A stretch of 64,000 bases of DNA from Bolinopsis microptera (taxonomy: Eukaryota; Ctenophora; Tentaculata; Lobata; Bolinopsidae), in assembly GCF_026151205.1 (NCBI RefSeq), contig NC_087075.1, forward strand, positions 7,892,858 to 7,956,857, read 5' to 3'. Of the stretch, positions 18,463-30,400 are shown piece after piece. Both the position numbers and the translations under genes were made by a program. Numbering within the stretch: the stretch's first letter is position 1; each line of letters opens with the position of its first letter. A model generated the notes under the pieces. That model saw only the letters and a list, made by a program, of their open reading frames with translations. It was not told where the DNA came from and searched no databases.

Positions 18463-21400
18463 CTATGAGTTCTCATCAGATGCGGGATAATGCCACACGA
18501 TAAGATACGAGCTGTTCTGTATGTGTTCGCTTTGGTTCGCTGCTCCGGTAGAATGATCTCGAAAGTCTTCCATACCTTTCCCGCAGGAGATTATTACTTG
18601 CGACGTTATCTGCAACAATCATAGTCGTGAGTAACAAGTATGTTGCGGAATGCAATACATTTTTTAATTAAGTCGTTTAGTGTTATTGAGGCTCATTTGA
18701 TAATTCTTTTTGATTTTTTTCTGAATAGACTTAGTGATGACAAATACAATGTTTTAATGAACAATGAAGGTAGATAGAATTGATTTTGGTAATTTCGAAA
18801 TTTGGATTGATGCCCGTATTTTAGATCAGACTAAAGAGTCTGTAATTCAAGTTTAACATGTGAAAGTAAAGTTAGCATGAAGTCCTCATTAAAGTTAACA
18901 TTATAAAGTTAACATAATGTCAACATAAAATTAACATAAAGTTAGCATAAAGTTAACAATATAAAGTTAACATAAAGTTAATATAAAGTTAACATGAAGT
19001 TAAAACTGACCTCCTCGTAAACATTCTCCTGATCTGTAGACTCAGAAGCGATTAGTTTCCTGATTCTGGACTGGGCTTGCATTAGGAACCTGAAATGTTA
19101 TTTCAATCACTCTCTGGAGATTTTCTGTAATTTTCTGCGCTTTCTGCGGCTTTCGGTCGAATCAAACTCGCAGATGGAAAATGAGCAGCCACATTTCAGA
19201 TTCGCAATTCTAATTGCCGGAGATAAAGACATCAGGGTTCTATTATTAGCCCTACTAATAGCAGGGCCAGCTTGTTCGCTTACAATAGAGAGGACAGAAC
19301 AAGTAGAGATAAAGACCTGGAACCTAGGTATGAACCTGAACCCTGCAGATGGGCACATCATGGACTACACCAGAGGCTGGGTGGACGATGTCTTCATCGG
19401 GACTTACGCTGAGGCCCTGACAAAAGATTACCTGAACAGACTGGTCTGGAGACAGCCAGTGAGTTACATAGCGATAGTTAGACACCAGGGAGGGGAGGTG
19501 GACGCAGTGAAAGTGTTCCGGTTTAAGGAGGGTGGAAGGTCCCTGCTTTCTAGGTTCCAGGATATGGATCCAGGGAGGCAGGGAGGGAGGTGGTTACTGA
19601 GGGAGGTCCTCTTCAGGAGAGTGTCAGTGCTAACGCTCAGAACATGATCCTGTATTTTCAGTGAGAGGAGACCTGGCTTTTAACTGGGTCTATACTGACA
19701 ATGGACACAGAATAGTTCTAACAGGTGGCAATCTTTCTCCGTCAGGGGTAAACGACGACAACACACACGGACTGGGAAATCATTTTGGCTGCAACCCTCT
19801 AACCGGTAAAGAAATCCACTTCGTGTGGCCTCACGAGATTTCAAACATACAGAATTGCCCCTACCCCTCATGTAATTTCCATACCAATCCGATTCTCGTG
19901 CAAGGTACTGACCATAGAGACGTGAGGATGTTTAAGAGTGGACCAGTTTATGGAAATTACGCTATTTATATTTCACAAGATGCGACTACTTTTCCTGGTC
20001 CAGGCTACAAGCTGCAACCGAAGGTTAACGTCGAGCAGAGGTTCATATCATTTGAAACTGAAGAAGGAGATATTTCAGTGGCTTAATTCAATGAACTTCG
20101 GTTTTTTTTCGATGACTTTCGGATCAACAAGTCCATTATTTGTTATTCCAAAATTGATAAAAGGATAAACTGTGGGGGTAGGGGAGGGGAGGGGGGACTG
20201 GGCCAATAAATTTAAGTGCAGCATTGAGCAAAGTTATTTGTTGTTTTATACTTATGAAATGTAATGTAAAAGCGCCCGTATTTAACATACTTTTTATTCA
20301 GTATTCAGATTTTTATCAGAATGTTATACAGTTATAGAGATGACAGCACAGAGATGACTCTCTTGCGGATAGACTCTCCAAATTCAATATAAAATCTGGA
20401 AGATACTCTAGATAATAAGATAATAAGATAATAAGATAATAAGATAATAAGATAATAAGATAATAAGATAATAAGATAATGAGGAAGCTTACCTGACACC
20501 GTCGTAGTGGCCCATGTAGCTGAGGAAGGGGGGACCGCATATCTTGGGGGCTACGGGGGGTTTAGCGATAGGAACAACAACCACTACTCCAGAGGAGGTA
20601 CCTGGAACACGTGACTATTAGAATCACGTGACTATTAGAATCACGTGACGACTGACGTGATATAAATAAATTAAGACAGTGAAATTGAAAACTTCTTCAC
20701 TTTCAACACCACGCACGTGACCTCATCAAGAAACCACGTGACGTCACCACAACACCACGACGTCACAACAAATACCACGTGACGTCACAACAAATACCAC
20801 GTGACGTCACAACAAATACCACGTGACCTCATCAAGAAACCACGTGACGTTACCCCAGTACCCACCTATCCAGAGAGCACCGGTAGAGGAGGAAGCTAGG
20901 AGTGCTGTTACTCTCACATTCTCCGCTCTCCGCCTTCTGGACGAGTTATGCGAACCTGGAGATATGTGAATTATGTGACCCCGGAAATAAGATAAGAAGA
21001 TAGAGGGAGATTATATAGAGATTATATAGAGATTAGATAAAGGGGAATTAGTTATCTCGCGCTAGCAACATAATTGATAATCATGACAGTTCACATGATA
21101 CCAAACACAGAACCCCACTATTTTAGTAAAGTTGCTGAGTTAACTAGTTTAGTCTCTACACTCACCAGTAAAGAGATGATGAACAACAGTGCTGATATCA
21201 TAATCCTCCAAATGCTCCCCAGTTTTAGCGTGGAACAGTCTGATTACCGGACTGTTCCGAATAGCTAGCCATACCCCACTCCCACTATTAACCATCTTGT
21301 AGACTTGAGCTGATGTGTTGTTGTGTGTCGAGAACAGGTGCTGAAATGAGAACACGCGACGTCAAATATTTATCAAGTGACGTCATCAATTTATCAAGTG

Positions 21401-24400
21401 ACATCATCAGTTTATCATGTGATTTTACCATAACATCGGTTCATTTCTGCCGTTTTCTGACAAAAGTGCTTAAGTAACATTTTGGAAATTTCGGGTTTTT
21501 TGGTCTAACTTTTGTTTTTGGGTCAAGAACTATCCCTGAGGACCATTGGATACATTCGCCGACCCCCCAAAACCCCCTTTTTGGAACCCCCTAAAATGCA
21601 AAGAATGGTAATTTTTCTGAGAAAAGTGCTTAAGTAACATTTTGGAAAACGGGTGCAGTTTATTTCAAAAATGGTGCCATTTCGGGAACTGAAAACGGTG
21701 GCATTGTTTTCTACGTCCAAAACTGGCCTAGTGACGGCAATTTGATGATCGTGGGTCTTTTGGCCTGGGAAAAAACAATTTATGTCACTTAAGCACTTTT
21801 GTGAAAACGGGCTCGTTTTCTCACAAAAGTGCCTAAGTGCCATTATACGTTTAATTAAATGTTGATTCTGCCAACTGAAACTATATAATCGGTACTAACA
21901 AATCTAAATTTTCACGGCGGATCGATTGGTGATGGTCATAAACTTCAGAAACGCTAGCTTCGCCGTCAAAATTGCCGATTTGTCAAAGCAGAACGTTTCA
22001 AAATATACGTCATAATTTGCTCTAAAATTTTTTATTCTCTTATAAGTTGAGACTGGCGGGATTATCGACAGGCAAGGGAACATTACCAAAGAGATAGAAG
22101 CGATTTGCTTCACTGCTCCTTTTCTGTTGATATGGAGAAAGTTCTTTTACTACCACACATGCCGGAGTACGAGGAGGCGATTTTTTAAAGACGCCTTGTC
22201 ACATTTAACGAGACCTTCGCGAGGCTGGGGTCAGACGGAGCTCCTTTAGCGATTCTTTGGAATGAGTCAATCGCAGGAAGGAAAGATGAGAATGTGTCCT
22301 CGACTTGGATAAGGGCAATAAAACATTTTGCCAGTTGGCAAGATTGGTGGTAGCAGATTTGGGCAGACAATTGTTCTGCTCAAAACAAGTGTTGGACTTT
22401 ATTTACTGCCCTATGTTCAATTATCAACAGCCCAGATGTTGACCTGGACAAGATAACGGTCAAGTATCTAGAGCCAGTGCACACCTTTATGAGTGCAGAC
22501 TCATTCCACCATAAAGTGGAGTTGTCCATTAAACAATCAGGTCAACTTCATGATTATAAGGACTTTGTTCAGGCAGTTGAACAGGTGGGTACTGCGATAA
22601 GCATGAACTGCACAGACTTTGAAACGTGGCCAAGGTCCTATGGAACAAGCAACTAAAAAACTAAAGATGTTAAAGTTGTAAGTTTCCAGCGTGGGTCTGT
22701 AGAAATGGAATGGAAAACAAATCATGACGAGGTTTCCTTTCATTTCAATCCATTTCTCAGACAAAAAGACGAGAGACTCATTTCCATAGGTTGAAAAATA
22801 GCTTTCGCCCAGGAAGAGCCCCGGGGGATAGCTACTCCCAAAAAACAAGACATTATATACGTAAACTGTGCAGGCTTATGGCCCCGAGTAGTAGGGTATT
22901 CTGGATGAACTTACCTGATAGTACAGATATAACAGATCTTAATCGAGTGTTTGACTAAAAATCATCTATTTCTTGTATTATTTACCATTTATTTATGTAC
23001 AACAATTATGTTACATTTTTATACGCTTGTTTTTCTTTGCCTCGCGTTACGATATCAATAATTCGCAAATCATTGGTCTTTATGAAGAAAGCCTCATCTG
23101 AGTTCTTAATTTAATTTCTAAAGAAAGAAAATTATTTATTATTATCCCGTACTTTCACCAATCAACTCTTCGTTGAAATGCTGGCAGAATTCCGACTATT
23201 TTTTAATCCGCTGGGGAGAAGGGAGTGTTTTCGTGTTCTTAAACCACCACCAATCAATTTGTCGTAAAATTTTAGGTCAGAATGATCGCAGATAAAGTTC
23301 CCACTAATGTGGCTGTACTTAAGCACTTTTCTCAGAAAACGAAATTTTTAAATTTTCTATTTCAGCGTGTCCCCTATTTACAACCAATGTTTCATCACAA
23401 CAGTTTTAGGCTAATTTTTCGTTTTACTTTCAAAGACCAATGGTTTGAACGGGTCATTTTCATCAGAACATGGAGCTTTTGCTGATGTGGCTGTACTTAA
23501 GCACTTTTCTCAGAAAAGGAATTTTCAAATTTTCTATTTCAGCGTGTCCCCTATTTACAACCAATGTTTCATCACAACAGTTTTAGGCTAATTTTTCGTT
23601 TTACTTTCGATGACCAATGGTTTGAACGGGTCATTTTCATCAGAACATGTAGTATTTGCCGATGTGACTGTACTTAAGCACTTTTCTAAGAAATTCAAAC
23701 TATAATTTGTGATTTTGAGGCACTTTCCGATAAGTTAGGATGATGAAACCTTGTCAGAAGTTTCAAAAGTCGACAAAGTACCTTAGAAACATAGTGGGTG
23801 CAGTTTAAATTGGACAGTAGCTAGCCCAGAGCAATTACAGAATTGAAATCTTTAAAGTCAATTTGCACAAAATGAACCTTGTGTTACTTAAGCACTTTTG
23901 TCAGAAAACGGCAGAATTTGACCTAACTATTAGCTGTTTTTGCGCTTCTTTCTATTACCGAAGAGGTGCAAACTGCAATTTTTTGGGGTTTTGGGAGTAT
24001 CAATGTTCTGGAAGAAGACTTTATCTGGAGATATGTCGACTTCTTTTTAAGAACCTTAAAAGTTTAGGTAAATTTGGCAAGTATTATTGATGAATCTATA
24101 TGCTTATATGCAATTTATAAGTAAGGGTCATACAATAAAACTCGTTTGATAACAGAATAATCAGCAGAAACTATTGTCATTTTTATCACAAAAATTGATT
24201 TTCTTCCACCCTATCACCGCCATCTAAACAGTTATAAACTCCCAAACATCACCTTTGATAACATCGACCCCACACTCAGCATCAACCCTCCAGAAGTACT
24301 TCACCCCAACTTCCAACTTCTTCTTCAGATACACAATGTTCCCACCTGCCAGCACTGTCCCAATAAACTCTACACTCGCATAATCAGCAGCAAGTACTCC

Positions 24401-27400
24401 AGCTTTAGTAGTTCCAAGATACACGTGGTGTGTTTCGCACGTGTGCGCGTTTAGCCACATCAGCGCGTCCCGGTGGGAAGCCAACACGTGGTGTGCATGT
24501 TGGGGCGGTACTGGGGAGGAAGCCTTGTAAAGCTGTCTCCCTGGTATCCAGTAAGTAGTGAGGTTTGTACTGTAAGGGTACGGTCCTGCTGTGATATTCT
24601 CGTGGAGTGGTCTAAAATCATAGTTATCAGGGTCATGAAGCAGGGACTTTATATCAGTGTTCACGATGTTTCCTGTCACATTAGATCCGTGCAGTGGCCA
24701 GACACTTATAGGCCTCACTTTGCTACCGTTCTTGAAGACTTTGCCCCCGTTTGCTGAGTCAGCTAGATTTCCTACAACTGTGGAGTGATTGTTGATCTCG
24801 ATAGGGTTTGCTCTAACAGTCTTCCACACGCAAAGTGAACACTCTGGAAATGTCCTTGTGTCCCCGTCAAGTGAATCAAATGCCAGATTATCAAGCACAA
24901 CATGATAGTCGCCTTTAACTTGAGCTCCACCGGAACCAACCCTGAACAGGACATTCTGGGACAGGGTACCGTGATCGCCAACCCTAGGAGGCTGACCATC
25001 AAACCTGACCCCCCACTCAGAAGAGTCGTGCACCCAGTTCCGTGCAACTGTCGTCTGACTTTGCCAGTTTTTAGTGACCTGTATCCCGGCTCCATCATTT
25101 GCCTGGTGGCCCCAGCACTGTCCCACCACTCTATTCAGAGTAGCATTAGACTGCAGCCCAGGTCTGAGTCCGTGACTCTCACCGTTGTACCTGAACGTGT
25201 TCCTGATGTAAGTGTCGTGGATACTGAAGATTTGTGTTGTACCGTGTCCTCCTTCACCAACTAAACTGTTGGCAGATGTCCAGTCGTTATACTCGAACAA
25301 GTTGTTCTCCAGAGTGACACGTGAACCCTCGTAGGATAGAGCAGGACCGTCAGCTCCGTGGAATGTGTTGTTAAAGAATGTGAAGCTTCCCCAAATATCA
25401 GTCGGTTTGTATCTTCCTAGCCTTCCTCGCCTTCCCATTAGGTTCGTGCATTCTGTGACAGATTTTTCCAGTAGCATTCTTTTAGAGGCACAAGGGTATA
25501 AGAAGTTAAGGGAGTCAAATCTTATTTGATCAATGTAAGTGTCTGTTAAAGTGGATGTTCCTTTTAAAGTCGTACCGAAAAAGTCCAAGTTCTTCAGAAC
25601 AACGTGCTGGCTATCTGACAAGGTCAGGGCGTACGTCTGTACCTTACCTCGTAGTTTAGTTCCGGACGAGAAATTCTTACCTTTTGGAGGTATGAAATGA
25701 AGCATGCTGGTGTCTTTGTCAAAGAACCATTCTTCGGGTACATCAAGGAGATCAAGCTTGCTCTCTATGAAATACTGACTATGTTTCGGTTGGAAATGGA
25801 TCTTGCCAAACGTGTCGTGATAGGCAAAGAAGTTTTGCCCAGGAGTATGCAATTCCACTGGAGCGACAAAAGTATTCCAAGATCCGATGTTCATCACGGC
25901 CATCGCTCCTGTCATATTCTTGTCACTGTCTTTGAGGCTGTCTCCACGGTTTATTATCTTTCCTCTAATAGAACCGGAGGAGGTTTTTGCCCAATGGTTC
26001 CGTCCGTCAAAGACAGTTTTATCAGACCAGTTTGCGTTAGGCCACCTAGCATTAGTCATCATTAGATCGTCAAAGAAGAGCTGCCAAATGGTTTGATTTA
26101 TCTTCCCGAAGTAAATCTCGCCATCCCTCTGCCATTCGCCGTTTTCAGGAGAAATCTCGACAGTGCCATCAAGAGTGGGCCTCTCTTTACCGTATCCTCG
26201 AATAACAATGGGTTTCTCAGCAGTCCCTTTTAATCCGGAGAGTACAATCTCCTCTCGGTATATTCCCTCGCGAATATGACATTCGTCCCCAGGATTCTTT
26301 AGCGATCCAACACAGTCCGTCACATTCTCAAATGGTTTTGACCACGAACCATCTCTTGCACTTGACACATTTCTGTTGGAATCTGCATAGAAAATCGCTG
26401 TAGAGGCAGAATTAATTGCCAGAACGATTATGAAAGCGTTGAGAAATATCATTGCTCTAACACGTCGCTATTCTAATTTAAAAACGGTCTAAGTGCCCTT
26501 AAGTTTTATAAACGGGTTTTTATAAGAGAACAACAGGATTGGTTTAGTATGCCAGGTGAAAAGTTGCTGAATTTAACGCGTTTCTGAGATATTTAGAGCG
26601 AAAGATTAATATTATCACGGTGCTACTTTTCTTTTATAAATCGAGGGTGTTTTCTTATGAGAATTCAATTTAACGCGTTTCTGAGATATTTAGAGCGAAA
26701 GATTAATATTATCACTGTGCTACTTTTCTTTTGTAAATCGAGGGTGTTTTCTTATGAGAATTCAATTTAACGCGTTTCTGAGATATTTAGAGCGAAAGAT
26801 TAATATTATCACAGTGCTACTTTTCTTTTGTAAATCAAGGGTGTTTTCTTATGAGAATTCAATTTGTTTCAACCAACTCCCCAATTAGAAGAGATAAGGA
26901 AAGGAACAAGATTGTTATGAGACAGACGCGAGGGAAATGGAACATTCATCTGAGTAACAATTGGGAACAATTACAACTTAACTCAATTTGTGAGTTTTCT
27001 AGTAGCCAAGATTGTTGAATACAGAGTTAAATTAGATTGTGGGTGGAATTTACCGCTTTTTTCGGGAGAGTGTTGGGACTTCCCGAAAAAAGTTGGAAAC
27101 TGAAATGGTAACGTTACAAAAGACATGATAAATTACAATAATAAGAGAATACGAGATAAAACTCACCTCTACGGTGACGTTTTCAGGTGATATAACGAAG
27201 ATTTGACATCCGCAACTGCACCACATTTGTCCCCCAATAGGAAGCATTACACAGATTGAGTTGTTTCCTAACTTCTTGGTTAACGGGTCATTATCACACC
27301 ACTCGTTTACAGACACTGTAATTTAATTAATTAATTAACTAACTTAATTATTCAAAGTATTAATTAGTTGAATAAATGGGGTTCATAATATCAGGCTACC

Positions 27401-30400
27401 AATTTAAAACTGTTTAATATCAGTCAAGCTTAACGAGTAACATTATACGGACATGTACACGAATAATCGTAATTGCTTGGCATTGAGAATAATGATGATT
27501 GAAAACAGGACGAGATAAATCAGGAAGAGTTCAGGGAAGTATTCTTCACAGCTAACGTTAAACTTACTATTACCGGTTCCAATATTTGGTTCTAGAACAG
27601 AGGTTTGTTCAACATAAACAAAATAATATTAATAAACTTGTTACTCATGCAGACTACCATCTTTTAATAATCAGCACAGAAAATTGGTAATTGGTTAATT
27701 ATAATTAAGTGATTAATTAATAACCAACCGTCTCTAGTGAAGACGTGAATGTAACCCTCAGAAGTTCCGACAAACACCGAATCATCAATGTGAGATATAC
27801 AGATTACCGGACCTGCAATGGGTTTTAAAATAGAACATTTTCAAATCGTAGATCCAAAAATAACCTTAAATATTGAAAAATAATTCGGCTATTTGAGGGT
27901 GCGGGAGTCAGTGGCGCAACGAAAGGCCCTGCTGACCCCGCTGTGCAGGGGGGCGCCGTATTAGGGGGGCGCCAAATCGTCGTTTGAATGTGGGACAATT
28001 TCGAAAACTTAACTAAAGTACTAGCAAAACTGCGCGTTTTGCTCTAGATACACACTTTTTTAGAGATTTTACCGGCGTATTCTTTAAAATCACCTAATTT
28101 TTGTTTAATTTTAGGGAGGGACACCAAAAGGGGAGGGGGCGCCAACAGGGGGGCGCTTTTTTCGGCAGGGGGGCGCCAACAGGCAACGTTACGCCACTGG
28201 CGGGAGTAGACTAGCTTTCGCACAATGATCAGGTTACTGGGCTGACAATTTGTTAACTCACAACATTGAATAACAAGCTGTTTACATTATAACGTGGCAG
28301 CTCTTGGGATCGAGTTCCGACCTATGGTTTTTAATAAAAAAGTAATAAAATGTATTAGTGTCAGACTCACCTCCATCCAATTCAAGTTCTAGAAGAGTTG
28401 AGCTAGGATCCGACATCATGTACACCAGCAACCTGAAACAAATCATCCTTACTTGGAAAGTGCGTACGTGAGATTGAACCTCTTAACAATGTGTTAAGAT
28501 TTGATATGATAGCATATTATGTACATATTATCCAACGAGTAAGTATATATTGGGAAACTAGCTGACACAAGAAATGTCAGACCACCCGCACATGGGAAGC
28601 ATGCAGTATTAAGCCGCGCGCCGATTAGACGTATCCTCTTTTGCAACATCGCAGTCGTTGCGCGCTCCATTTTGCACAACCTAAATGTGTGACCGAATAG
28701 CAAACCTTTCCTTCAACACCAGGTCACGAAATTAGATTTCAGTGAGGGGCTATTCTGGGTATATGACTTTGCTGCACTCGATACTGAATAATGACATTTC
28801 TCCGCTACTGGACATAATACTTTTCGTGAGAAAATTTTTTCCGTGAAATGTAATCCCATCTCCCGTTTACGGCGTACACCCGCAAGCCGCATACAGCACA
28901 GAATTAACGGCTAAACTCTAAAGATTATTTAACTAACCAACTTATGACAATTACCCTAATTATAATAATTATCAACACATAATTAACGAAATAATTACCT
29001 GGCGTCCTGAGTCCCGACCCAAAGGGTGTTTTCTCTTCCCGGCACCATGTGACAGCACAGTACTTGACTACCTTTTAGGGGTATATCCAGCGCAATGTGT
29101 GGGGTTGGTTCAGCAAGTCGTAACACCACTATCTGGATACAAGTACCGAGTTAGGGTGAATATAGTGCACCGCTAATTCGGGTATAATGTAATAAACCTG
29201 TACTACTGCACTATTCAATCTGCACACTTATAACCAGACATTTTGCTGGAAATATTATATTACAGATTGCTAGTACAGTGTACTGAAATAAAGTATGTTA
29301 TTTCTAGGGTTAAGATTACAATGATTATCAGATAAGGAAGGGTTTACCTCGCCGTTACCGTTCTGTCCGTGTCCACAGAGGAACACATCAGTTGATTTCA
29401 ACTCAAACTCTGCTCCCTCCTAAAGGGTGGTGGTTGAATTGTTGGGAATGAAGCGTTATTGGTATTTGAGGAACTTGATTTGGCTATGGTATTTGCTTAA
29501 TTATTGAATTGGTACATGGTTCAAAATATTTCTGCAGACAGACAGTTTAAGAAAACCATTGAAAAGTGTACCGTAGATCTTCTTGGATTACACAACCAAA
29601 ATAATGGACAAAAAATCATATAAATCATTAATTAAGCTTTTAAGACTAATTATAGTCTTACTTCATTGATATTCTCGTAAGTGTCTTGTTCAAGCCAGTC
29701 ATCGGAAGCCAGTGAAATTTGGGATTGTGACACTTTTGGTCCCCGGTTTATGGACCTTTTGCTTGACTCTCTTCTGATCACTTTAGTTCTGAAATAGCAC
29801 AATATTTATAAACAATATATTTACGCAACTGATTTTAAGTTCAGATGCACAATTAATATTATTTATCGAGAGGAAACGAAGGCTCAGTAAATGATTTTGG
29901 ATAATAAAAATTGTAAATTTTTAACAATTATAGTGAGAATCTCAAACCCGAGTTTTTTAAACATTATTATTTTATTTATTGATTTTTTTCAAACCTGAGT
30001 TTTTGTGTGGCACATTCAAAGTTCTCGTAAAGACTGTCGGTAACTGTATGATTCTGTTCAGAAACTATCTCTGATGTTGATACCTGTATTTGTGGTAGTG
30101 CCTGCAATATGTTCACTGTTTAGAATTTCAAGAAGATTTCACTAACGTTCCATTAATGTAACTTGATTAAAGAAGTCAGTACTCAGCCACCATAATAATA
30201 TGTAAATTGCAGTGACCTCTACAATTGGTTAATGATTGAAAAGCACATACCACAGGCGTTCCATCAAGTGAGGTATTTGAAGGTGTCCCTCCCGAGTAGG
30301 AAGATGTGAAACTGTCCGGACCGGACGGTTTTAAGGAAACCAGGTTTAGCTGACTATCATATCTGAAATATAGGGCAAGTTGCCAAGTTAGTAAACAGAT

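Noticed and set aside
24473-26096. Several plus-strand frames of 70-120 codons
   Set aside because: Shadows of the beta-helix gene on the opposite strand.
28300-28330. B-box-like word GATCGAGTTCCGACC
   Set aside because: No matching A box or acceptor stem at tRNA spacing.
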